A stretch of 64,000 nucleotides of DNA from Candidatus Peregrinibacteria bacterium CG10_big_fil_rev_8_21_14_0_10_36_19 (GTDB taxonomy: Bacteria > Patescibacteriota > Gracilibacteria > UBA1369 > LOWO2-01-FULL-3), in NCBI GenBank assembly GCA_002772535.1, contig PFDP01000014.1, forward strand, positions 101,402 through 165,401, given 5' to 3'. The notes beneath the pieces are model-generated. The model saw only the letters and a program-made list of their open reading frames with translations. It searched no databases and was not told the origin of the DNA. Shown here piece after piece: positions 1-7,418 of the stretch (positions are counted from its first letter, which is position 1; each line of letters opens with the position of its first letter). A program made the translations under genes and the position numbers.

Positions 1-2
1 TC

Positions 3-248
3 ACATTCAAGCACGTACCAGCAAGTGCAAGGCAAAAAAAGCCAAAATTCAAATATGGTAGCCAAGTAGAAATAGAACCACCAACATTTCTATTCTTTTT
101 CAAATTCGCCAACAATCTTCACTTCTCATACCCAAGATATCTAGAAAACGAAATAAGAAAAGAGTACGGGTTCCAAGGAACAGCAATACAATTAAAGTTC
201 AAAAATCAAACTAGCGAAAACGAGCAATCTCTAAAAACTTCTCAGTAG
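3..248 (+). CDS. der: GTPase Der, C-terminal fragment (5' end outside window)
   Basis: Der (EngA) is a double-GTPase needed for 50S ribosome assembly. Only the last 81 codons are in the window, in the frame starting at base 3 and ending at TAG 246-248. The translation ends with the typical KH-like domain of Der: a basic stretch, a PPTFLFF segment, then FSYPRYLEN and GFQGTAIQL, which match the conserved end of the family (PPxFVFFVN, YxRYLEN, FxGTPIRL). Both GTPase domains lie upstream of the window. The last 38 bases overlap the convergent nucleotidyltransferase-like gene. The assignment rests on these C-terminal motifs alone. Confidence 0.85.
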   Translation, partial: TFKHVPASARQKKPKFKYGSQVEIEPPTFLFFFKFANNLHFSYPRYLENEIRKEYGFQGTAIQLKFKNQTSENEQSLKTSQ

Positions 249-930
249 TAATGTTTTTATCCTCAAACCTATCAAACCACGCCCGTCTATAAATTCTTCG
301 ACGGTCAACATTATGAAATTTTAAAATATTTCTAGAAACTATAAGTCCAGATTGATCTTCCAAGTTAGACATCTTCAAAGCAGCTCTTTTTAACTGCCAT
401 TTAGAAAGTAAATTTTCAATAAAATCCCCAAATTTACCATCAAAAACAAAAGTTAAAATATTTCGTAAAACGCTTTTATTTCTTAAATTACCACAACTTT
501 CCATAACAATAGGGGTAGAAAAATAAGAACGAATCCAAGTATTAGCAGCAACAAAGTCTTTAAAAACACCATCATTAAAAACTGGCATAATTTTCTTAAC
601 CCAAAAAGCCAAATAAACATCATCACTTAAAGCAAGATCAGCAAACGACAACCTAGAATCATCAACAAAAAAAGATAAACAAAATCTGCTACTAATCTTA
701 TCTCCATGCCTTCTTACCCCAAGAAGGTGAAAAACAAAAGTCACAAGAGTTCGTACAAAAAAAAGCCTTCCTTTCTTAGCAATAATAAATAAATCTATAT
801 CACTTTTTTCATCAACAATCCCAAAAGATAAATTATTACAAACACCAACAAACTTTAAAAAAGGAATAAAATTCAAAAAAGAAACATATCTATCAACCCG
901 CCTCCACAACTTTATTTCTACTTCATTCAT
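211..930 (-). CDS. Nucleotidyltransferase-fold protein, function unknown
   Basis: A 239-residue protein with a polymerase-beta-type nucleotidyltransferase core near the N-terminus: FGIVDEKSDIDLFIIA at about residues 36-51 gives the D-x-D metal-binding pair expected of this fold. The rest is rich in aromatic and basic residues, with a hydrophobic stretch (LVTFVFHLLG) at about 62-71 and no recognisable partner domain. No signal peptide is seen. It converges on der (38-bp overlap of ends) and is divergent from uvrC with 20 bp between starts. It could be a substrate nucleotidylating enzyme or a catalytically weak relative; I cannot name the substrate. The fold call is fairly firm, the function is not. 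Confidence 0.6.
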   Translation of the reverse strand: MNEVEIKLWRRVDRYVSFLNFIPFLKFVGVCNNLSFGIVDEKSDIDLFIIAKKGRLFFVRTLVTFVFHLLGVRRHGDKISSRFCLSFFVDDSRLSFADLALSDDVYLAFWVKKIMPVFNDGVFKDFVAANTWIRSYFSTPIVMESCGNLRNKSVLRNILTFVFDGKFGDFIENLLSKWQLKRAALKMSNLEDQSGLIVSRNILKFHNVDRRRIYRRAWFDRFEDKNITTEKFLEIARFR

Positions 931-938
931 AAATTAAG

Positions 939-944
939 TATACT
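939..944 (+). promoter_or_regulatory. uvrC -10 box, likely leaderless start
   Basis: TATACT ends exactly 6 nt before the uvrC ATG at 951, which would put the transcription start at or within a base or two of the start codon. There is no Shine-Dalgarno-like sequence. The -35 element is weak (no clear TTGACA-like hexamer at 16-18 nt). Confidence 0.5.
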
Positions 945-950
945 AAACAC

Positions 951-3029
951 ATGATAGAAACAAAAGAATTAGAAAACATATTGGGAAAAAGCCCAAATTC
1001 GCCAGGTATTTACAAAATGCTAGATGAAAAAGGTGAAATAATTTACATAGGAAAAGCAAAAGATCTAAAAAAGCGTGTTAAACAATACTTTCAAAAAGAC
1101 TATTTTCATTCAAGCAGGACAAAAATATTACTTGAAAAAGTTAAAGACATAGAATTAATAGCAGTAGATAGTGAATTAGAAGCAACAATACTAGAATCAA
1201 ACCTCATTAAAGAACTTCAGCCCAAATACAATGTCATCATGAAAGATGACAAATCATACGTTTACATAAAAATAACAAAAGAAGATTTTCCAAGAGTACA
1301 AATAGTAAGAGAAATACTAAAAGATAATGCAAAATACATAGGGCCAAAAACAGCTGCACACAAAGTAAAAGAAACCTTTAAACTTTTAAAAAAGATCTTC
1401 CCATTTAGGCATTGCGGGCTTGGAATAGAAATGATTCAAGAAAACATAGGTAAAGAACACACAGTAAAAATAACTAACAAAGTTATTAAATATCCATGCC
1501 TAGATTATTATATAAAACGCTGCATCGCCCCCTGCATAGGAAAATGCAAAATTAATGAATACCAAGATATTATTAAAAATGTTGAAAATTTTTTAGAAGG
1601 CAAAGCAGACCAAGTTATTGAAAATATAAAAATTCAAATGCAAACCTATGCTCAAAATAGAGAGTTTGAAAAAGCCGCAAAGTTAAGAGACAAATTGCTA
1701 AAAATCCAAGACATACTCGAAAAACAAAAAGTTCAAGACGGAAACACAACAAGCAAAGATGTAATAAATTACCTTGTGCATCAAAACAAAGCCTACTTCA
1801 ATCTATTTCAAATCAGATCTGGGAAACTAATAGGACAAGAAAATTTTATTTTAAGTGCCGAAGCAACAGAAGATGAAAGTCAAGAAACAGAAATCCTAGA
1901 AGCATTTATAGAGCAGTACTATGCAATTGCAACAGATATACCAAAAGAAATCCACATACCACACAAAATCCACAAAGATAAAATTGAAGGAGCAAAAATA
2001 ATTATCCCAAAAATAGGAGACAAAAATAAACTACTCGAAATGAGCCTCAAAAATGCAAGAATTTATGCAGATAAATCTGCTCCAAGATGGAACAAGGAAA
2101 ATGACCTCACAATCAAAGCCACGGAAAAACTTCAAGAAATACTGAAGATAGAAAAACCGCTTAAGAGAATTGAATGCTACGACATCTCACATCTAAGTGG
2201 CACAGACACAGTAGCATCAATGGTTGTTTTCGAAAACGGAGCGCCAAAAAACAACATGTACAGAAAATTCAAAATCAAAACAGTACAAGAAAAGCCCGAC
2301 GATTTTAAATCCATGGAAGAGGTGCTCACAAGAAGACTAACTAAAATTGCTCAAGAAATACAACAAAAAGAGTACAAATTCAAAAAAGCCCCTCTAAAAA
2401 AACAAAACGAACTGAATAGTGAAAAAGATCCCAAGAAGATTTTTTTCACACTAGAAAAAAACAAAATAATTAAAGGATATATTTCAATATCAGAGCATGA
2501 TAAAAAAATCGCAGAAATAAAAGATCTATGGGTTGAAGAAAAAGAAAGGGGCAAAAAACTTGGATACAATTTGATAAAAAATATAATTCAAAAATCAAGC
2601 AGTAAACGTTTTTATATTGGATGTGAGCCAAAAATGAGAGAATATTATATGATAGCTGGATTTGAAGATATAAAAAAAGTCCCAGAAGAAATTAACCAGC
2701 AGAAAAATCTAATCTATCTTGTATATGACAAAATTAAACATAAAAAGGACGAATCATTTTCAAAAATACCTGATCTAATAGTAATTGATGGAGGCAAAGG
2801 TCAACTCAGTAGCGCCTCGAATGTTTTAAAAAAACTAGAACTCAATATTCCACATATTTCATTAGCGAAAAGATTAGAAGAAATTTTTGTACCAAAAAAC
2901 TCCAAACCTATAATACTAGAACGCAATAATGAGGCCTTAAAACTTTTACAAAGAGCCCGAGATGAAGCCCACAGATTTGCAATTTCCTTTAATAGAGATT
3001 TGCGCTCAAAAAGAATTAAAAAAACTTAA
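951..3029 (+). CDS. uvrC: UvrC excinuclease subunit with inserted GNAT-like domain and no HhH tail
   Basis: UvrC makes the dual incisions of nucleotide excision repair with UvrA/UvrB. Order in the 692-residue product: GIY-YIG nuclease (SPGIYKML and IYIGKAKDLKKRV, residues 15-45), a four-Cys cluster region at about 183-199 (YPCLDYYIKRC, APC, GKC), a UVR/UvrB-binding helix at about 231-256, then the RNase H-like nuclease (ECYDISH, D411; IDGGKGQL, 612-619; RDEAHRF, 670-676). Between the two halves of the RNase H domain, residues about 496-596 form a GNAT-like domain (KDLWVEEKERGKKLGYNLIK motif A, then REYYMIAGF). Family members have only a short linker there. The protein stops at RSKRIKKT, so the usual C-terminal helix-hairpin-helix DNA-binding domain is missing. 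Downstream sequence is the convergent thiI end, so it is not a simple frameshift. A TATACT box sits 6 nt before the ATG. Confidence 0.93.
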   Translation: MIETKELENILGKSPNSPGIYKMLDEKGEIIYIGKAKDLKKRVKQYFQKDYFHSSRTKILLEKVKDIELIAVDSELEATILESNLIKELQPKYNVIMKDDKSYVYIKITKEDFPRVQIVREILKDNAKYIGPKTAAHKVKETFKLLKKIFPFRHCGLGIEMIQENIGKEHTVKITNKVIKYPCLDYYIKRCIAPCIGKCKINEYQDIIKNVENFLEGKADQVIENIKIQMQTYAQNREFEKAAKLRDKLLKIQDILEKQKVQDGNTTSKDVINYLVHQNKAYFNLFQIRSGKLIGQENFILSAEATEDESQETEILEAFIEQYYAIATDIPKEIHIPHKIHKDKIEGAKIIIPKIGDKNKLLEMSLKNARIYADKSAPRWNKENDLTIKATEKLQEILKIEKPLKRIECYDISHLSGTDTVASMVVFENGAPKNNMYRKFKIKTVQEKPDDFKSMEEVLTRRLTKIAQEIQQKEYKFKKAPLKKQNELNSEKDPKKIFFTLEKNKIIKGYISISEHDKKIAEIKDLWVEEKERGKKLGYNLIKNIIQKSSSKRFYIGCEPKMREYYMIAGFEDIKKVPEEINQQKNLIYLVYDKIKHKKDESFSKIPDLIVIDGGKGQLSSASNVLKKLELNIPHISLAKRLEEIFVPKNSKPIILERNNEALKLLQRARDEAHRFAISFNRDLRSKRIKKT
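2436..2738 (+). other. GNAT acetyltransferase-like domain inserted in UvrC
   Basis: This part of uvrC encodes about 100 residues (496-596) that do not belong to the RNase H fold. It begins with a beta-hairpin like a GNAT start (KIFFTLEKNKIIKGYISI), has a GNAT motif A-like stretch (LWVEEKERGKKLGYNLI; the R-x-x-G-x-G/A signature appears as RGKKLG, with Lys at one glycine position), and ends with the YYMIAGFEDI element typical of the last GNAT helix and strand. A Lys/Gln-rich linker precedes it and a Lys-rich linker follows before the conserved IDGG of UvrC. Confidence 0.7.
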
Positions 3030-4188
3030 TTTCAGACTCTTCAATTAACTTATCCTCCCATAGCTTCAAATCTAAATTTTCTTCAAAAGATGCAGTATCA
3101 AATAAATTAGCCTTTAATTCAGGCTTACGAGATGTAAACATTGTACATGTATCAGAAGAAGGCAGTTTTGAAATGTCATAAGTACCAATCTTTTCAGCCA
3201 AATTCACAATATCCTCCTTATCATAAGCAACAAGTGGTCTATAAACAGGAATATTTGAAGCCTCATCCACAACAAACATATTTTCAGCAGTTTGAGAAGC
3301 AACTTGGCCAAAACTTTCTCCAGTTATCAAACCCTTGGCAGACTCCTTTTTAGCAATTGCATCAGCAACTCTAAACATCATCCTTCTATATAAAATAGTT
3401 CTAATACTTCCTGGAATTTCCAAACAACGACCAACCTCATTTTGAAATTCACCAAAAGGCACGAAGTAAAGTTTAGAATCATCCTGATATTGAGCAAGAA
3501 TATTTACTAAATCCTCCACTTGAGTCATCTCACTATCATCAGAAAATGGAAAACTATGGAAATGTACAAAAATCACTCTAGCTCCTCTTCTCATCATTAA
3601 CCAAGATGCCACAGGGGAATCAATACCCGAAGAGATCAAAGAGACAAGCCTGCCTTGCGAACACGCAGAAAGCCCCCCAAGTCCTTTATAAGTTTTGTAA
3701 TAAAAAAAAGATTTGTTATTAAAAAATTCAACCCCTATTGTAAGATCAGGATCTTTCATTTTAACAGGAATAGAAAAATCATTTTTCAACAGGTAAGCAC
3801 CAAGATATCTCTCAGCCTCAACAGACTTATATGGCAGCTGCATAGACCTTTTACAACTAACCCTAAACGAGGAAGGCAAAACATCAAAAGTTGGCATATA
3901 TTTCAAAATACCCTCACCCAAATCATCTAAATCCAAAGATCCTTCATAAACAAATCTAAAAGTTTTGATACCAAAAATTTTCTCTAAAACCTCAACATAT
4001 TCAGATTCAACATATCTATCAGGCAGCGGAACAAAAATTCTTTTTAAAGTATGTTTCACAACAAAAGTAGCAGAAAAACGCTTTTCAAGTTTATACTTAA
4101 CCTGCTTTCGCATTTTTTCGACAAAATAATCCAAGTTAGCTCTTTTAAGCCCAATTTCACCGTAATGTATTATTATAAACCTTTTCAT
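3016..4188 (-). CDS. thiI: ThiI, tRNA 4-thiouridine / thiazole sulfurtransferase (no rhodanese domain)
   Basis: ThiI adenylates U8 of tRNA and transfers sulfur to give s4U; in many bacteria it also serves thiamine biosynthesis. The 390-residue product begins MKRFIIIHYGEIGLKR, the usual ThiI start, followed by a ferredoxin-like/THUMP region to about 165 and a PP-loop ATPase with SSGIDSPVASWLMMRRG (family: SGGIDSPVA) at about 186-202. A conserved Cys lies in SSDTCTMF near 348. The C-terminal rhodanese domain of E. coli ThiI is absent, as in Bacillus-type proteins, so sulfur must come from another persulfide donor. It shares an ATGA overlap with the upstream lipoprotein gene and converges with uvrC (14-bp overlap). 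No thiamine genes are nearby, so s4U is the likelier role. Confidence 0.9.
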   Translation of the reverse strand: MKRFIIIHYGEIGLKRANLDYFVEKMRKQVKYKLEKRFSATFVVKHTLKRIFVPLPDRYVESEYVEVLEKIFGIKTFRFVYEGSLDLDDLGEGILKYMPTFDVLPSSFRVSCKRSMQLPYKSVEAERYLGAYLLKNDFSIPVKMKDPDLTIGVEFFNNKSFFYYKTYKGLGGLSACSQGRLVSLISSGIDSPVASWLMMRRGARVIFVHFHSFPFSDDSEMTQVEDLVNILAQYQDDSKLYFVPFGEFQNEVGRCLEIPGSIRTILYRRMMFRVADAIAKKESAKGLITGESFGQVASQTAENMFVVDEASNIPVYRPLVAYDKEDIVNLAEKIGTYDISKLPSSDTCTMFTSRKPELKANLFDTASFEENLDLKLWEDKLIEESEIKFF

Positions 4189-4697
4189 TTAACAAAGAAA
4201 TACCACACATCATTAAACTGAAAAACTCTCAATGAAACTAACAATTTATCACCATAAAGTAAGTCTACATCAGAAAATTGACCCACCTCATCAATTGAAA
4301 ATAGCATCTCCCTTTCCTCCTGCCCAATATTATCATAACCCTTATAATCAACCGTAACATCAGCATCATTAGAGACACCAGCTGCAGGTAAAACTGTAAG
4401 TAAATTATCAACCATAGAAACTTGATCCTCAGAATATGTCATACGCATTTCCTCAACTTTTAAAGGATCAAAATCAATTCCTTTAAATTTATATATGGCC
4501 AAAACAAAATCAAAAGGCATAGAACTTTGAAGCAAAACATCCTTATCACCATTAACAATAGATTGAACAATTTCCTTTGAAAACTCCACACCAGTCATTC
4601 CAGAAAAATCCCTCTTTTTAACAGATCCACCAAAGCTACAAGCAGATAAAAAGATAGCTGCTAGAACACAAATTACAATAAAGTTTTTAAATTTCAT
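4185..4697 (-). CDS. Small lipoprotein, unknown function
   Basis: A 170-residue predicted lipoprotein. The N-terminus is KFKNF followed by a hydrophobic segment and the lipobox LSAC (Cys20), then a Ser/Gly linker. The mature part is acidic, with a helical first half and a strand-rich second half ending in LRVFQFNDVWYFFVK, which resembles the cystatin-like/DUF4878-type lipoprotein layout, though I would not assign the family. The stop TGA overlaps the thiI ATG (ATGA), so the two are co-transcribed. Its start is 37 bp from the divergent folP. Confidence 0.6.
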   Translation of the reverse strand: MKFKNFIVICVLAAIFLSACSFGGSVKKRDFSGMTGVEFSKEIVQSIVNGDKDVLLQSSMPFDFVLAIYKFKGIDFDPLKVEEMRMTYSEDQVSMVDNLLTVLPAAGVSNDADVTVDYKGYDNIGQEEREMLFSIDEVGQFSDVDLLYGDKLLVSLRVFQFNDVWYFFVK

Positions 4698-4734
4698 ATA
4701 AAAAAGTTAAAATCAAACAGATAATAGCAACACA

Positions 4735-5520
4735 ATGAAACCAAATCTACCCTTAATAATGGGAATACTCAATATAACACCAGACTCTTTTAGTGATGGG
4801 GGACTTTATAATTCAATCAAATCAGCAAAAAAAAGAGCGAAAGAAATGGAAAAGGAAGGAGTAGATATAATAGACATAGGAGCAGAATCAACCGGACCCG
4901 GATCAAAAAAAGTCAAAGAAGATGAAGAGTTAAAACGCATTATCCCAATCCTAAAAGAAATCAGAAAAAGCACAAAATTGCCAATTTCAATAGATACCTA
5001 CAAGGCAAAAGTAGCAGAAGAATGCCTTAAAGAAGGAGCAAACATCATCAACGACATCTCCGCCCTCAGAGGAGATAAAAGAATGGCAAAGGTAGTTTCA
5101 AAGTACAAGTGTCCAATAATTATTATGTATTCAAAAGATAAAACACCTCACGCAACAATCAAGAACAAAAGCTATAAAAACCTTCCAAAAACCATTAACG
5201 ATTTTCTAAGACAACGCATCCAATATGCAGAGAAAAACGGGATAAAAAGAAAAAACATAATAATAGACCCAGGAATGGGGAATTACATAAGCTCAAACCC
5301 AAAATACAGTTATGAAATATTAGCCAAGTTATCTGAATTTAAGATTCACAAAATGCCAATAATGTTAGGACTATCAAGAAAATCATTTTTAGGGTCTGAA
5401 ATTAAGGATAGAGACGAAAAAGCACTACCACTTACAACTATTGCATATTTAAATGGAGCAAGTATAATCAGAACTCATGACATCAAAGGTGTCAAGAAAC
5501 TACTAAAATCACTAAATTAA
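4735..5520 (+). CDS. folP: Dihydropteroate synthase
   Basis: FolP condenses 6-hydroxymethyl-dihydropterin pyrophosphate with p-aminobenzoate to dihydropteroate. The 261-residue TIM barrel shows the standard signatures: MGILNITPDSFSDGG at 9-23, DIIDIGAESTGPGS at 44-57, PISIDTYKA, NDISALRGD, and the C-terminal DPGMG and GLSRKSFLG loops. Length is normal for the family. It is the first gene of a seven-gene folate/pABA operon; the next gene starts 4 bp after the stop. A GATAAT box lies 9 nt before the ATG, suggesting a near-leaderless mRNA; there is no SD. Confidence 0.95.
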   Translation: MKPNLPLIMGILNITPDSFSDGGLYNSIKSAKKRAKEMEKEGVDIIDIGAESTGPGSKKVKEDEELKRIIPILKEIRKSTKLPISIDTYKAKVAEECLKEGANIINDISALRGDKRMAKVVSKYKCPIIIMYSKDKTPHATIKNKSYKNLPKTINDFLRQRIQYAEKNGIKRKNIIIDPGMGNYISSNPKYSYEILAKLSEFKIHKMPIMLGLSRKSFLGSEIKDRDEKALPLTTIAYLNGASIIRTHDIKGVKKLLKSLN

Positions 5521-5524
5521 AAAC

Positions 5525-5872
5525 ATGCCAACTATGCAACTAAGCTGCGCCTTCAGATTCGCAGCATCACACTTCCTCACAAAATATCACGGAAAATGTG
5601 AAAACCTACACGGACACAACTACAAAATCATCATCACAATCGAAGGTCCAGTAAAAGAAGATGGTATGGTTTTAGACTTCAAAATTGTTAAGGAGGTAGT
5701 GAAGGAAAAAGTAATAAACATACTAGATCATACACACCTTAACGATACAATCGAAAACCCATCAGCAGAAAACCTTTCAGTATGGATATGGGAAAAACTC
5801 AAAAATGATCTACCCCTAAAAAAGGTTGGAGTTTATGAAACAGAAGATTATTACTGTGAATATGAAGGATAA
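5525..5872 (+). CDS. queD: 6-pyruvoyltetrahydropterin synthase family (QueD/PTPS), probable FolB substitute
   Basis: A 115-residue COG0720 enzyme. Zinc ligands: His in AASHFL and the two His of HGH; LDHTHLND and a late Glu (YETED) complete the active site. The key motif is KCENLHGH, that is C-E-x-x-H-G-H: it has both the Cys of QueD/PTPS (CxxxHGH) and the Glu at the position that, from memory of work on this family, marks PTPS-III enzymes replacing dihydroneopterin aldolase (ExxHGH). The gene sits between folP and folK, and there is no folB in the operon, so a role in making 6-hydroxymethyl-dihydropterin is the best inference. A queuosine role cannot be excluded, but no queC/queE/queF are nearby. 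It overlaps folK by 11 bp. Confidence 0.88.
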   Translation: MPTMQLSCAFRFAASHFLTKYHGKCENLHGHNYKIIITIEGPVKEDGMVLDFKIVKEVVKEKVINILDHTHLNDTIENPSAENLSVWIWEKLKNDLPLKKVGVYETEDYYCEYEG

Positions 5873-6329
5873 ATTTCAAGTATATATTGCCTTAGGTAGC
5901 AATCTCGAAGACAGAGAATTAAAGCTAAAAACAGCATTAGAAGAAATTGCAGAAGTATCTCAGATCAAGAAAAGATCAAACATAATTGAAACAGAACCAG
6001 TTGGCTACACTAACCAAGGAAAGTTCCTAAACATGGCAATAGAAGTGGAAACAACACTTTCACCAATGGAACTACTAATAAAACTACAAGAAATTGAACA
6101 CAAACTAGGTAGAGTAAGAGATATAAAATACGGACCAAGAACTATAGATTTAGATATAATTTTCTACGAGGATAAAATTATAAATCAACCACACCTACAA
6201 ATACCTCACCCTGAAATGCACAAAAGAGACTTTGTTTTAACACCATTAAACGAGTTAGCACCAGAAAAAATACACCCAAAAATCAAAAAATCCATTAATA
6301 CTCTCAAAAATGAACTTAGCAAAAATTGA
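5862..6329 (+). CDS. folK: Hydroxymethyldihydropterin pyrophosphokinase
   Basis: FolK transfers pyrophosphate from ATP to 6-hydroxymethyl-dihydropterin, giving the FolP substrate. Signatures: YIALGSNLEDR close to the N-terminus, ETEPVGYTNQGKFLNM, GPRTIDLDIIFY, and IPHPEMHKRDFVL. I chose the ATG at 5862 (155 residues) because family members start only a few residues before the VYIALGSN strand. An in-frame TTG at 5826 and an ATG at 5835 would add 9-12 residues read out of phase inside the PTPS gene. It overlaps the PTPS stop by 11 bp and folE by 20 bp, so translation is probably coupled. Confidence 0.93.
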   Translation: MKDKFQVYIALGSNLEDRELKLKTALEEIAEVSQIKKRSNIIETEPVGYTNQGKFLNMAIEVETTLSPMELLIKLQEIEHKLGRVRDIKYGPRTIDLDIIFYEDKIINQPHLQIPHPEMHKRDFVLTPLNELAPEKIHPKIKKSINTLKNELSKN

Positions 6330-6861
6330 AGAATTAGCACGTCAATTAATCATTGAAATAGGAGAAGACCCAAAGCGTGAAGGATTAAAAGATACTCCAA
6401 AAAGAGTTGCTAAATCTTTTGAAAGAATTTTCGGTGGATATTTAAAAGATCCAAAAGAAATACTTACTACCTTTGATGGAGAAAACTACGATGAAATGAT
6501 CATCTGTAAAAATATAGATTTCTATTCTACCTGTGAACACCATATGCAACCGTTTTTTGGGCAAGCATGGATTGGATACATACCAAATAAAAAGATTGTC
6601 GGTATTTCAAAACTACCACGCATACTAGATATATTTTCAAGAAGACTTCAAAACCAAGAAAGAATCACAACACAAGTCGCAGACACACTACAAGAGCTTC
6701 TAAGCCCAATAGGAGTAGGAGTTGTACTCGAAGCCGAACACCTATGTATGAAATGCCGCGGAGTAGAAAAACAAAACACATTAATGACAACCTCAGCCTT
6801 TCGTGGGACATTTAAGAAAAAGGCTAAAACTCGCTATGAGTTCCTAAAGCTAATAAAATGA
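6310..6861 (+). CDS. folE: GTP cyclohydrolase I
   Basis: FolE converts GTP to 7,8-dihydroneopterin triphosphate, the first pterin step. The 183-residue protein has the zinc ligands in STCEHHMQP (Cys, His) and HLCMKCRGV (Cys), the GREGL-like start (DPKREGLKDTPKRVAKSF), and the C-terminal TTSAFRGTF. Length fits the single-domain bacterial type (FolE-I). It overlaps folK by 20 bp and pabA by 4 bp (ATGA); the TGA stop here is one of several showing that UGA is not recoded. Confidence 0.96.
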   Translation: MNLAKIEELARQLIIEIGEDPKREGLKDTPKRVAKSFERIFGGYLKDPKEILTTFDGENYDEMIICKNIDFYSTCEHHMQPFFGQAWIGYIPNKKIVGISKLPRILDIFSRRLQNQERITTQVADTLQELLSPIGVGVVLEAEHLCMKCRGVEKQNTLMTTSAFRGTFKKKAKTRYEFLKLIK

Positions 6862-7418
6862 TCTTAATAATAGACAATTATGATTCCTTCACATACAACC
6901 TCTATCAACAAGTGGAAAGCTTAGGAAAAAAGACAAAAGTCTACAAAAATGATCAAATCACAATCAACAAAATAAAAAGACTCAAACCAGAGAAAATAAT
7001 CATATCACCAGGACCAAAAAGGCCAGAAGATGGAGGAATTTCAATTGAGGTTATTAAAAAATTCTACAAAACAATTCCAATACTCGGCGTATGCCTAGGA
7101 CACGAGGCGATTGGTTTAATATTTGGATCAAAAGTAATACATGCAAAAAAAATAATGCACGGCAAAACATCTGATGTTTATCACACTAGAAAAGGTATTT
7201 TTAGAAAAGTCAGCACACCTCTCAAAGCAGCAAGGTATCACTCTTTAATACTCAACGCTGTTCCAGAAGAATTTACACTTGAAGCATGGACAAAAGACGA
7301 AGAAATAATGGCAATCAAACATCAAATTTACCCACTATATGGGATACAATTTCATCCAGAATCATTCATGACATCGCAAGGGAATACCATAATGCATAAT
7401 TTTCTTTATGAAATTTAA
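6858..7418 (+). CDS. pabA: Aminodeoxychorismate synthase glutaminase component
   Basis: Class I glutamine amidotransferase of 186 residues that supplies ammonia to PabB. It starts with the family hallmark MILIIDNYDSFTYNL, has the nucleophile loop GVCLGHEAIG (Cys79) and the FHPESFMT His/Glu pair near the C-terminus. TrpG is the close alternative, but the position between folE and pabB, with no trp genes near, favours PabA. ATGA overlap with folE; 11-bp overlap with pabB. Confidence 0.92.
   Translation: MILIIDNYDSFTYNLYQQVESLGKKTKVYKNDQITINKIKRLKPEKIIISPGPKRPEDGGISIEVIKKFYKTIPILGVCLGHEAIGLIFGSKVIHAKKIMHGKTSDVYHTRKGIFRKVSTPLKAARYHSLILNAVPEEFTLEAWTKDEEIMAIKHQIYPLYGIQFHPESFMTSQGNTIMHNFLYEI

Noticed and set aside
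2740..3029. Frameshift removing the UvrC helix-hairpin-helix domain
   Set aside because: The DNA after the stop is the end of thiI on the other strand; no HhH-like residues appear in the other frames, so the domain is simply absent.
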